From Chrysochromulina tobinii (taxonomy: Eukaryota; Haptophyta; Prymnesiales; Chrysochromulinaceae): a DNA stretch of 16,277 nt. The stretch covers positions 1 through 16,277 of the forward strand of contig JWZX01002812.1 of the NCBI GenBank assembly GCA_001275005.1, in the 5' to 3' direction. The notes under the pieces are model-generated. The model ran no database searches, was not told the origin of the DNA, and saw nothing but the letters and a program-made list of their open reading frames with translations. Of the stretch, positions 7,518-15,436 are shown in pieces. A program made the translations under genes and the position numbers. Numbering within the stretch: the stretch's first letter is position 1; every line of letters begins with the position of its first letter.

Positions 7518-8002
7518 GGTTGCAGCACCGCGAGCGCAGAGCTCGTGGAACTGGCACCGTCCGACCGACACAGCCGCTGGACGTTGGTTCTTTGGCACCG
7601 AGATCCTAAGAGACCGCGACGGCGCTACTTTTTGACTAATTGACTTGACTGCAGCGGGACCGCACAGCACTCGCACCTCCCCCCGGAAGGGACCCCGCGG
7701 GCAGAGGACGCAAGGAAGGACAGACACGAACAGGAGGGCGCGCGAGCGTGGAAAGTGGCAGCCAGCAATACAAGTAGATAGGTTCCTAGGCAGGAAGACG
7801 ACGCCGAGCCAAGTACAATGTACCCGCGGTCATCCAACGTGGATTGTGGTCCACGCGCGCGCGTCGTGTTGAACGCCTCAAACTCGCGCTCGCTTTCCTC
7901 TTCGCGTTTGAGGGCAGGGCAATAAGAAGGACTCCCTGGTCCTCCGTCGATCGTCCACCTTCTCTCGCTTCTCTCGAATTGTCATCGGAAACGCTCGAAA
8001 GC
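7518..8002. promoter_or_regulatory. Divergent promoter region between the SAXO-like gene and the kinase
   Basis: This 485-base gap lies between two divergent start codons and should hold both promoters. Both flanking frames stay open into it but only from non-ATG codons (7727 on minus, 7844 on plus), and the residues there look non-coding. A run of TTGACT-like motifs sits at about 7631-7650. No TATA box is evident. Confidence 0.45.
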
Positions 8003-9424
8003 ATGTTGTCGCCGTCCAAGAGGATGTTGACGGTCATGTTTGAGAACGAGGCCCAGGGCAGCATTAAGCCCGCCCAGAAGGGCAAGGCAGCAGCGCCTGC
8101 CCACAAGGAGAATGCGCCGATCGCAAACATCAAAGGCCGTGGAGCGAAGCCAGTCGGGCGCGGCAATGGCGGCAAGGGCCTTGGGGTGCTTTGGAAATTG
8201 TGGCTACCTGCGCGCCGTGAGCATGTCTCGGACCTCGTCGTTTCCAAGAATGAAGATCAAAAGCACGCCGGTGTCCGCTGCCTCGACGGAATCGCGTTCA
8301 ACGATCACTACAGGGTCCTGCAGAAGCTCGGTGCGGGAGCATTCGGGACCGTCTCCAAGGTCGAACGAGTTTCCGACGGCAAGGAGTTTGCGGCAAAAGA
8401 AGTACTCTTTTCGCAGTGCAAGCTCAAGGGGCAGTGGAACGCAGCTCATGACGAGGTGAGGGTGTGGACGGCCGTCAGCTGGACCTACCATCCTTCCATC
8501 CTGCAGCTCGTCGAGGTCGTTCATTTGGAGAATGTGAGCCTCCATCTGGTGACCGAGCTGATGAGCGGCGGCGACCTACAAGACGCCATCGATGGCGGTG
8601 TGTACTCGGCAGAAATGTCCGAGAAGAACGTGCGGCTGATCACCGTCCAGATCGCCGCGGCAATCGCGCACTTGCACCAGGCCCATTCGATGGCCCATCG
8701 CGACATCAAGCCGCAAAACGTCCTGTGCCGTTCGCGGACAAACCCGATGAAGGCGGGATCCCTCAAGCTCACTGACTTTGGCTTCAGTGCCGAATTCAGC
8801 GGCAGCCCAAAGGAGCCTTGCTTCTCTCTTTATGCTGGCTCCATGGACTACTTCGCGCCAGAGCTCGCCCGGATCGTGCGCGCGGTGAGAGGAGACTCGA
8901 CCCGCTCACCCGCTCACCCAGCCTCTGAGTGCCGTGCTTGCCATTGCCTAATCGAGAGGTGCCCGCTTGCGCCCGAATGGCCGCAGGTTCGACGCAAGGA
9001 GCCGCAAGAGGGCATGAAGTATGGCGCGGCGGTCGATTGCTACGCGCTCGGCTGCGTGGTGTACCAGATGCTCCATGGCTCCACCCCGTACTTCCATCAA
9101 GATGAAGATACGCAGCTTGACAACATCATCGAGGGGGGCCTGGCGTACCCCCTGAATTCGTTCGGACAGGTGAGAGAGACATATCTGAGAGGGAGAGAAC
9201 GAGCGTGGAGGCTGCCCGCACGCCAGCGCAGCACATACCCTGGGCCCGAATCCCAAACCCTCCCTGCCCACCATCGCGCCATGTCGCTGAGAGTCGTTGG
9301 GGTCGCATCACAGGTGAGCTCGAGCTGCATGGACTTTATGCAGAAGCTGCTCGAGCCCGACCAGCTTCATCGGATGACTATCGAGGAGGCGATGCGCCAC
9401 AAGTGGTTGAAGGGATGCATGTAG
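8003..9424 (+). CDS. Ser/Thr protein kinase with an N-terminal KEN-box module (three exons)
   Basis: The model joins 8003-8884, 8987-9169 and 9314-9424 and gives 391 residues. The kinase domain spans about 102-388: GAGAFGTV (Gly loop), AAKEV with Lys132, HRDIKPQN (232-239), LTDFGFS (256-262), a Ser/Tyr-bearing activation segment, FAPEL (284-288), AAVDCYALGCVVYQM (308-322) and terminal RHKWL. All catalytic residues are present. The motif style (LKLTDFGFS, GSMDYFAPEL, HKWL) is closest to CAMK-type kinases, but no calcium or calmodulin module follows. Residues 12-65 are basic and low-complexity with HKENAP, a KEN box, and match the N-terminus of the next gene. Unspliced, the frame is open throughout, but both introns would disrupt the kinase C-lobe. 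Start 8003 is the first in-frame ATG; ATG 8036 (MFENEA) matches the neighbour's MFESEA and is a real alternative. Confidence 0.85.
   Translation: MLSPSKRMLTVMFENEAQGSIKPAQKGKAAAPAHKENAPIANIKGRGAKPVGRGNGGKGLGVLWKLWLPARREHVSDLVVSKNEDQKHAGVRCLDGIAFNDHYRVLQKLGAGAFGTVSKVERVSDGKEFAAKEVLFSQCKLKGQWNAAHDEVRVWTAVSWTYHPSILQLVEVVHLENVSLHLVTELMSGGDLQDAIDGGVYSAEMSEKNVRLITVQIAAAIAHLHQAHSMAHRDIKPQNVLCRSRTNPMKAGSLKLTDFGFSAEFSGSPKEPCFSLYAGSMDYFAPELARIVRAVRGDSTRSPAHPASECRACHCLIERCPLAPEWPQVRRKEPQEGMKYGAAVDCYALGCVVYQMLHGSTPYFHQDEDTQLDNIIEGGLAYPLNSFGQVRETYLRGRERAWRLPARQRSTYPGPESQTLPAHHRAMSLRVVGVASQVSSSCMDFMQKLLEPDQLHRMTIEEAMRHKWLKGCM
8885..8986 (+). other. Intron 1 of the kinase gene (102 bp, stop-free)
   Basis: It begins GTGAGAGG, ends GGCCGCAG, and has CTAAT near 8948 as a possible branch site. 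It lies between the APE helix and the AVDCYALG segment, where kinases have no insert of this kind. It is phase 0, 3n long and has no in-frame stop, so retention would give a protein with 34 extra residues. Confidence 0.8.
9170..9313 (+). other. Intron 2 of the kinase gene (144 bp, stop-free, flanked by a 9-bp direct repeat)
   Basis: It begins GTGAGAGAGA and ends CATCACAG. ACAGGTGAG occurs exactly at both junctions (9166-9174 and 9310-9318), so each copy spans AG/GT. Removing 144 bases joins NSFGQ to VSSSCMDFMQKLL, a normal kinase C-lobe helix. It is phase 0 and stop-free. Confidence 0.8.
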
Positions 9425-9556
9425 AGGGCAGAGCGACCCAAGGACGAAGCTGTGAGGGTTCTGCGTGTGATGAGATGACAGAAGAGATACATTGTACTCT
9501 GTTCAGTGAATCGCGCGCTGTATTGAGCGCCCTCAGCCTCTCCGTTCAAAAGGCCC

Positions 9557-10816
9557 ATGTTTGAGTCGGAGGCTCCTGGCTTCATGGGGGCATTTGCGCC
9601 AGCACTCGCTGTTGCGCCTCTCTCGGGCAAGATCAAGGTGCCCGTCGTGTTGCGCAATCGTGATAAGCCCGTCGTCAAGAGCGACAAGGTGGTCAAGCAG
9701 AAGCGCATCGGCATCCATATGTGGCAGCGCCATCTACCGTTCAAGCTGGTCGGCAATAACAGCCACATCGGCCCAGGCCTTGTGATGGAGGCGGATCGCA
9801 AGGAGCCTGACAATTGGAAGGATCCGAAAAGAAAACTGCGCTTTGAGAAGCCGACCGAGAAGACGGTCGCCTTCGCGGATAAACCCAAGGCATCGGCCAT
9901 GCCAACTCATCAGCGGAAGGACAGCAGCGACCGGCCGCCAAAGAAGGCCGCCAAAAAGGGCAAGGCAGCCGCAGCGCCCGCGAACAAAGAGAATGCGACC
10001 ACGAATAAGGAGAATGCCGCCCCGGCCGCCAAGCCGGCCGGCGTCAAGGGCCTCGGAGGAGTTGCAAAGACGGTCGGACTCGGCGGTGTGGTCAAGGGTC
10101 TTGGAGCCAAGGTCGCCGCGGCACCGGCACCGGCACCGGCACCGGCACCGGCACCGGCACCGGCCGCAGAACCGGCCGCGGCGCCAGCCGCGGCGCTTGC
10201 TGCCGCCGCCTCTGTCGGGCCAGATGCTCCATCAGCCGCTCCCGCCGCCTCGAACGCCGCCGCTGCCAAGCCCGCCGCCGCCGATCCCGCCGCGGCGGAT
10301 GCCCTGCTTTGCATGCTGCAGGCGCAGTCGTTCGAGGTCGAATGCTCGCTGCGGCCGCCTCTCAAGAGCTCCGCGGCGGTGCAGGCGGCGATCCGAGGCG
10401 TCGCGGATGCGCGTGCCCTCGACGATGAGCTCACGTCCCTCGCGCGCAGCACCGGCGTGCTCAAGGGTCGCATCTTCCAGGGCCTCTTAGAGTGCTTGCG
10501 CGCTCAGGGGGCCGCCCATGCGCAGCTGGATAACAGCGCGAAGAAGCAGCCAGGCGGAAACGTGGCGACGGAGCTGGGCCTGACGACGCCGGAATGGCAG
10601 AGCCTCGCGGACCGCGCTGACGCGCTACGCAAACTCGTTCGCATCAAGGTGGCCGATGACAACGACCTGAGGACGGCGCGCCAGGGGCTCGAGTTGTGCG
10701 CGCGATTCTTCGAGGGGCTCGCGCAGCTCCTGGAGCTCCGCCAGCGCGAGATGGGCGAGATTGGCGCCGCCGCCACGGAGTACGACGTGCTGCAGAGCAT
10801 TGTGCTCGCCGCGTAG
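9557..10816 (+). CDS. KEN-box protein of unknown function with Ala/Pro-rich linker and helical C-terminal domain
   Basis: I do not recognise this 419-residue protein. It begins MFESEAPGF, like the kinase upstream (MFENEAQGS). Residues 10-130 are basic and mostly disordered. Residues 129-185 contain KKGKAAAAPANKENATTNKE, where the first KEN box fits the KENxxxN form (144-150) and a second follows at 151-153. Next comes a GLGG/GLG-rich segment that recalls the kinase N-terminus. Residues about 186-248 are Ala/Pro low complexity, partly coded by seven GCACCG units. Residues about 249-419 are predicted by composition to be a compact helical domain with many Leu and Arg. The start is the first ATG in frame, 132 bases after the kinase stop, on the same strand. 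KEN boxes mark APC/C-Cdh1 substrates, so cell-cycle-linked turnover is possible. No enzyme motif is visible. Confidence 0.7.
   Translation: MFESEAPGFMGAFAPALAVAPLSGKIKVPVVLRNRDKPVVKSDKVVKQKRIGIHMWQRHLPFKLVGNNSHIGPGLVMEADRKEPDNWKDPKRKLRFEKPTEKTVAFADKPKASAMPTHQRKDSSDRPPKKAAKKGKAAAAPANKENATTNKENAAPAAKPAGVKGLGGVAKTVGLGGVVKGLGAKVAAAPAPAPAPAPAPAPAAEPAAAPAAALAAAASVGPDAPSAAPAASNAAAAKPAAADPAAADALLCMLQAQSFEVECSLRPPLKSSAAVQAAIRGVADARALDDELTSLARSTGVLKGRIFQGLLECLRAQGAAHAQLDNSAKKQPGGNVATELGLTTPEWQSLADRADALRKLVRIKVADDNDLRTARQGLELCARFFEGLAQLLELRQREMGEIGAAATEYDVLQSIVLAA
10121..10162 (+). repeat. (GCACCG)7 hexanucleotide repeat inside the coding region
   Basis: Seven perfect hexamers encode alternating Ala-Pro. 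The unit length preserves frame, so copy-number change would only alter linker length. Confidence 0.95.
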
Positions 10817-11575
10817 AGCTCAGACGAAGAGGTGGCGCAGAGTCAGAGCACGGCGCGACTCATCAGAGATCCCATAGCGTAGTCACGCCCGGCGGGGGCA
10901 GTAAGCCAGTATGTAGTCGGTGCTAGAGGCACTGAGGCCATGGTCGCCGCGTCAGTCGCGGGGATAGAAACCATGCGAGCAGGAGCTGGCTCTCACAGCA
11001 CACAGGTCACAGCGGTGACAGCGCGGACACAGGAGCAGGAGCGACGGTCAGTGCTAGCAGTCGCAGACTGCGTAAAGTCGAAAGGGCGAGACGGCAGTCG
11101 CGGCAGAGGCGGCCAGACAAGGCCAGACGTGTTGCAAAGGGGAAATGAAGAACGACAAACATTCAAGAGTCCCCACACCGGTCACACATCTCACGATGTG
11201 CCGCCGACGACCGCCGCCCGATCACGGACAGTTCGAGGGCGGCACGGCGTCGCCGCGCCAGACCGTCGCCGCGCCAGACCACGTTGCTGTCGTTGTTGTG
11301 CATGCGTCGCAGTGGAGCAGCTGGTGCGGTGGCAGCGCAGTGCGGGATGGCTGCGGCAGCGGCGGAGCTGGCTGACGGTCGCGAGTGGGGCGGCTGACGC
11401 GGTTGCTGGTGCGGAGGAGGTCGAGGCGGATGCGTCTGGCGGACTTGAGATTGAGATTGAGATTGAGATTGAGGTCGAGGCGGATGCTTCTGGCGCACTG
11501 GCGGCGGATCTCGAGCGGAGTGGCACCATGGCACCAATCTTGCAGGCTCAGGGTCACATAATGCTCAGGGTCGCA
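10817..11575. other. Convergent intergenic stretch with a (TTGAGA)n repeat
   Basis: These 759 bases lie between two convergent stops. Frames are open for up to about 110 codons on the minus strand but encode biased residue runs produced by the hexamer repeat and match nothing. The region is GC-rich. I find no RNA gene. Confidence 0.55.
11417..11495. repeat. Twin 25-mers flanking a TTGAGA hexamer array
   Basis: A 25-base segment beginning GAGGTCGAGGCGGATGC (11417-11441) recurs at 11471-11495 with one difference. Between them four TTGAGA units and one TTGAGG run from 11445 to 11474. This looks like a local duplication around a simple repeat. Confidence 0.85.
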
Positions 11576-13591
11576 TCAACACAGCGTGACCATGTCGACG
11601 CCCGGCTCGCTCGCCCAAATCTGCTCGTAGCGCTGCATGTCGAAGAGGGTGATCGTATCGCTCGCGCAGTCAACTGCCACGAGCGCGCCATCGCGCGAGA
11701 ATTGCAGGCACCACTCCGCCGCAGGCTCCTCATCTTCCTCTTCCTCCGCTAGCGCCTCCCTCTGCTGCTGGTGGGCCCGGGCCGGCACGAGCGTCGCAAC
11801 ACGCGCGGGGGGATCAATGCCCCACACACCGACGCGGCCGCGAGGCTCGGAACAAACAATCAGGCGTGAGCTCACGCACACGTCCGCCAAGCCCTCCGCA
11901 CTCACACTGAAAAGGCATTCCCACGCCACCGTTGGCGCTCCGCCGCTCGCTATGCCGGCGGTGCCAGTGGCCGTCGCGGCTGCGGCGGTCAGCTCTCGCC
12001 AGACGCGAACAGTCTCAATGCATTCACCAGCCGGATCGCTCGTCTGCATGCTCACCAGCCACCCCTCGCGCGCGCCCGCGACGGTATCTGCAGGCTCCTT
12101 TCGCGCAAATGCTCCAATGGGCTGCACACGCGCGATTGGCCCGAAGCTCGCCCTACTATGTGGCTGCGAATGGTGCGCACGAGCAGCGGGCACCGAGGTC
12201 TCGGGCGCGCCGCCCACCATGGACACATCGGCGCCCACGATGGCGCCCTCGCGGTCGTCGTCGTCGTCGTGGCGCAGCAACCAGCAGATGAGATGGCCAT
12301 GATTCGAGCCGGTCACTGCCACGTCGCCATCCTCGGTCGCACCGACAGATGCAATTCGACGGCCGACTCCCACGCCGACGATGCTCGACTGGTCGCATCG
12401 GAGGAGCACGCCCCCAGTCGAGACGTCAAGCAAGCGACACCAGACGGAGGCACAAACGAGGAGTCTCCCCTCGCCGACCCAGCAAGCGTCCTCGAGACGG
12501 GCGGCACTGCCCCTCACACCCTCCACCGGCGGCAGCACACACTGCCGACGCAGCCGCCCCGAACGGACCGAAAGTTTCCACACCTCGGCCACGCCACGGC
12601 TTACGTGGGCCAGCAGCAGCAGAGCGCCCGAGGGTGAGGCGCGCAACCAACGGCGGCCTTCGTCCTCGTCGTCGTCGTCCGCGTCGCCGTCCGCTGCTGG
12701 CTGCTCGTTGGCGTCCGACCAGGGACCTGTCGACGCGACGAGGGTGTCGATGGTGAAGAGGCGGCCCGCGTCCGAGAGGGCGGCCGCCCAGCCCCCGCTC
12801 AGCGCCTCAACGTCCACGATCGCACTCCGCATGGGCACGCAGGCACGCTGCACGAGGGCCGACGAGTGACGCCCTCCACGACGCCACCACATAGCCGACG
12901 TGCGCTGCGGCGCATCAGTCGAGACCAAGACGCAGCGTGGCGGCTCGCGCTGCATCCGACGGAGCCAGCCGAGGCGTACTGAGTGCATGCGTGCACGCAG
13001 CTGCAGGTCTTCGGGGGCTGAAGATCTCCACCACACCCGGCGCGCTCGTCCGCCGGGGCTCCCGGGCTCTCGCGGCGCCGCGGCGGGGGGTGGCACGGGC
13101 GGCGGTGCGGGCTCCGGAGCGGGCTCGGGCAGCGCCGGTGCCGCGGGGTCGGACAGCGATGCGGGCATCTGGACGGACGCGGTCGACATCTCTGGCATCG
13201 CCACCGCCGCCAGCCTCGCGCTCTTGTGCATGGCTTGCACCAATAATGCCATGCACTCGCGTGAGCCACTGAGCTGCGCTTCGGTGAGAGCGGATGATCC
13301 GTTGAAGTCTGCGAGTGGATTGGCGCGCGCGGCGAGCAAGGCCTTCACGCACCGCGCGTGGCCCCCTTGGCAAGCGAGGATCAGCGGCGAGGCGCCGTCG
13401 GCATCCATGAGATGAACATCGGCTCTGGCATTGAGCAAGAGCTCGACGACTTCATCATGGCCGACCTCGGCGGCGAGATGCAGCGTTGTCGAGCCATCTT
13501 CGTCGGCGTCGTTGACGTCCTTCTCGCCCGTTGAGATGCACGTGAGCGCGTCGGTGAGCTCGGCCTCAACCTCTTCGTCGTGGGACGCCAT
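11576..13591 (-). CDS. Ankyrin-repeat protein with a C-terminal WD40-like beta-propeller
   Basis: This 671-residue protein is probably a scaffold. Residues 31-122 hold two clear ankyrin repeats and a weaker third: DGSTTLHLAAEVGHDEVVEL with LLLNARADVH, then DGASPLILACQGGHARCVKA with LLAARANP, then a degenerate SSALTEAQLSGS unit. Residues about 145-180 are a Pro/Ala/Glu linker. From about 190 to the end, blade-like strands recur, such as GGWAAALSDAGRLFTID, LLVCASVWCRLLDVSTGG, GDVAVTGSNHGHLICWL, GRVGVWGI and GALVAVDCASDTITLFDM, consistent with a degenerate WD40 propeller broken by acidic loops (a DDDDEDE run, a second DDDDD run, and an EEEEDEE run). No stop or clear intron interrupts it. The start ATG at 13591 is the first in the frame and leads directly into acidic residues before the ankyrins. 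Partners are unknown. Confidence 0.82.
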   Translation of the reverse strand: MASHDEEVEAELTDALTCISTGEKDVNDADEDGSTTLHLAAEVGHDEVVELLLNARADVHLMDADGASPLILACQGGHARCVKALLAARANPLADFNGSSALTEAQLSGSRECMALLVQAMHKSARLAAVAMPEMSTASVQMPASLSDPAAPALPEPAPEPAPPPVPPPAAAPREPGSPGGRARRVWWRSSAPEDLQLRARMHSVRLGWLRRMQREPPRCVLVSTDAPQRTSAMWWRRGGRHSSALVQRACVPMRSAIVDVEALSGGWAAALSDAGRLFTIDTLVASTGPWSDANEQPAADGDADDDDEDEGRRWLRASPSGALLLLAHVSRGVAEVWKLSVRSGRLRRQCVLPPVEGVRGSAARLEDACWVGEGRLLVCASVWCRLLDVSTGGVLLRCDQSSIVGVGVGRRIASVGATEDGDVAVTGSNHGHLICWLLRHDDDDDREGAIVGADVSMVGGAPETSVPAARAHHSQPHSRASFGPIARVQPIGAFARKEPADTVAGAREGWLVSMQTSDPAGECIETVRVWRELTAAAATATGTAGIASGGAPTVAWECLFSVSAEGLADVCVSSRLIVCSEPRGRVGVWGIDPPARVATLVPARAHQQQREALAEEEEDEEPAAEWCLQFSRDGALVAVDCASDTITLFDMQRYEQIWASEPGVDMVTLC

Positions 13592-13651
13592 CGCACAAGC
13601 GTTTCTGTCAACTCTTCAGTAGGAATTCCTATAAAACGGGTGACCGCAAAA

Positions 13652-13830
13652 AAGTCGGACAGTGCAGCTACCGCGTAGCTAAACAACTTCTGACGGGCCT
13701 CCCTCTGAAGCTCATTCACACACTCTCCCCTCAGGAAATTGAGCAATCGCACCCATGGTGGGTGCGATTGTACGCTGTGATCGCGGAGCCGCGGCCCCGC
13801 TCAACCCATGGCGCGCGCGCAGCGAGCAAC
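13652..13830 (+). repeat. Direct repeat, left copy (179 bp)
   Basis: It matches 16092-16277 from AAGTCGGACAGTGCAG to GCGCGCGCAGCGAGCAAC. Only two substitutions and one 7-base indel region near 13673 differ. The upstream flanks of the two copies do not match, so the left edge is real. The right edge is unknown because the other copy runs out of the window. Confidence 0.93.
13744..13770. repeat. Palindrome in the left direct repeat (12-bp arms, 3-base centre)
   Basis: CAATCGCACCCA (13744-13755) and TGGGTGCGATTG (13759-13770) are perfect reverse complements around TGG. The copy at 16191-16217 is identical. The arm length is in the range of tyrosine-recombinase binding arms, although a 3-base centre is shorter than the usual 6-8 base crossover region. 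Confidence 0.9.
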
Positions 13831-14714
13831 GGCGCCGTACGGCGTCCACGCATCGCGCGCACGGGATCAGAGCAAGCGCGCTGGCGAGCCGTCGGCTCGT
13901 ACGCGCCGCTTGCTTCACGACCGGCAGGGGGGGGGGAACGCCTTGGCAACCAAGTAAGCTGTCGAACTGGCGGCATGGCTTCACGCCTTCACGTGCCCTG
14001 TCCCGGGCAACAAGAGGCCGCGCGCCAGTGACGATCCGGCGACCGACGGCCAAGGCTCAGCGTGGCGCGTGCGCCACGCGGCGCCAGCGCCTCCCAATCA
14101 ACAGGCCCATCGGCTGGCCATCAGGACGAGCCCCGCGGAGCAGCGACAGCCGATACTCCAGACCACCTTCACACCACCGCAGGACGGCCTCGCCGACCGT
14201 CCAGGGCATCATCATCCTGCAGACTCTTGGGCCGCTCTTCCAGCGGCGCCCGCCGATGGTCGTGGCGCAGGCGGTGGGCGCCCATCTTACGGCGCCCGTG
14301 CCTCTCCGCCCGCTGCTCGTGCACGGAGCAGCGGGGCATGGCAGTAGCATCATCCCTGCCCCGGCTCCGCTGCGGGCCCAGCTCACGGCGGCCGGGCTGC
14401 AGAAAACGGCGCAGCAAGCGGCGCTCCAGCACCCGCGCCTTACAACTCAGCTCGTGGCCCAGCGAGCTGCGACGGGCGTACCGACGACGCTGGCAGCGAT
14501 CGAGGCAGCGAAGATGGTCCACGAGGCCATGCAGCTGATGGTTCTGCTGCCGCCCTACGCCTTGGCCACCGTGTGTGGTACCAGCGTGGCTCGCCTCTTT
14601 GAATCCGCACCGCAGCAGATTGTGGACCACGTTCTGCGGCGCGCGCGCCGCAGATGGACGTCGGCGACGATTGCCGGGGCCCGGCGGGCATCGTCCGTCT
14701 TCTTGTCTGGCTAG
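13755..14714 (+). CDS. Hypothetical open frame in the element; coding character only in its second half
   Basis: This frame is open for 319 codons and its ATG lies at the centre of the palindrome in the direct repeat. The first half (to about residue 145) is Arg/Ser/Pro-rich and looks non-coding. From about 14190 the residues look protein-like, with amphipathic helical stretches such as AAGLQKTAQQAALQHP and ATGVPTTLAAIEAAKMVHEA. The signal seems to shift to the frame beginning at 14654 near its end, so a frameshift or an intron may separate it from the recombinase part. I recognise no domain. Confidence 0.3.
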   Translation: MVGAIVRCDRGAAAPLNPWRARSEQRRRTASTHRAHGIRASALASRRLVRAACFTTGRGGGTPWQPSKLSNWRHGFTPSRALSRATRGRAPVTIRRPTAKAQRGACATRRQRLPINRPIGWPSGRAPRSSDSRYSRPPSHHRRTASPTVQGIIILQTLGPLFQRRPPMVVAQAVGAHLTAPVPLRPLLVHGAAGHGSSIIPAPAPLRAQLTAAGLQKTAQQAALQHPRLTTQLVAQRAATGVPTTLAAIEAAKMVHEAMQLMVLLPPYALATVCGTSVARLFESAPQQIVDHVLRRARRRWTSATIAGARRASSVFLSG

Positions 14715-15397
14715 AGGCGCACGACAGCGAACATGACGGCACGGTCGACGGCCTTACGCTGGGTGCCTATCTGGATGACGTCGATAGGTCCGCCCGCGCG
14801 CGCTGCGCTGCACGCGCAGCTAACTACAGCGCTGCCGAAGGCGACGGACCGCTTGGTAAGCCGCAGACCGGCGAGTACGCGGCCGAAGGGCAGTGGAAAT
14901 ACCTCCTACGCGGTCTTCCTTGAGAACGACCCGCCGGACGGCGACCCCCCCCCTTCAAAGCCACGCGCACATTCAACGCCGCCATGGCCAAGGACCGCGT
15001 TGCGATTACCAAGCGTGCAATCTGGAAGCGCGTTCTGGAGGCGCGCCTGGCGGATGAGAATGCGCTCCACTCCGAGCGCAACTTTCTCCCGCACGTCGCG
15101 CAAGCGCGCGGCAAGCCGCCCGAAGACGCCGTTGAACTCGGCCGATGGAGCGGCAGCACAGCGCAGGACGCCGACCTCGAGCCGGCGCTGCGCGCCCAAC
15201 GCTGCCACCGCCTGCGGGCGGGCACGCTGCCTGACAGATATGCGCAGGCGGCGAAAGTTGAGCGCGTGCTCAACATCATCACGCGTCAGATGGACGCTAT
15301 ACGAGCCGCGCTGTGGACGCGATGGAACGCGCTCCCGTGGCAGCACAGCTGGCAGCTCGTCGCGGCGCCTCCCCCGGCGCCAACTGCGCCTGCATAG
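14654..15397 (+). pseudogene. Tyrosine recombinase-like gene, interrupted by a stop
   Basis: One reading frame runs from 14654 to 15397 with a single internal TGA at 14921-14923, close to an eight-C run (14946-14953). The part after the stop, from the ATG at 14984 (137 residues), carries HSERNFLPHVAQ (its residues 29-40), ELGRWSGS (51-58) and LPDRYAQAAK (82-91). These read as the H-x-x-R box, the GRWS block and the nucleophile Tyr of a tyrosine recombinase catalytic C-terminus. The part before the stop contains LLVWLEAHDSEHDGT, which could belong to a core-binding domain. I cannot place the first catalytic Arg with confidence. The stop may be genuine decay, or the two parts may be joined by splicing. 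The ending in Ala/Pro-rich residues is probably read-through into non-coding sequence. Confidence 0.55.
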
Positions 15398-15436
15398 GCG
15401 TGCCAGTCATCTTGCCCTTCAATTGGGGGTGCGCTT

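Noticed and set aside
10940-11752. Plus-strand frame of 270 codons over the (TTGAGA)n repeat
   Set aside because: Residues are repeat-driven (Glu-Ile runs) and the end overlaps the ankyrin gene antisense. No family resemblance.
13652-13752. Minus-strand peptide NFLRGECVNELQREARQKLF encoded in both direct repeats
   Set aside because: It looks protein-like and appears in both copies, but that follows from DNA identity. The frames are short, diverge at the repeat edge and show no domain.
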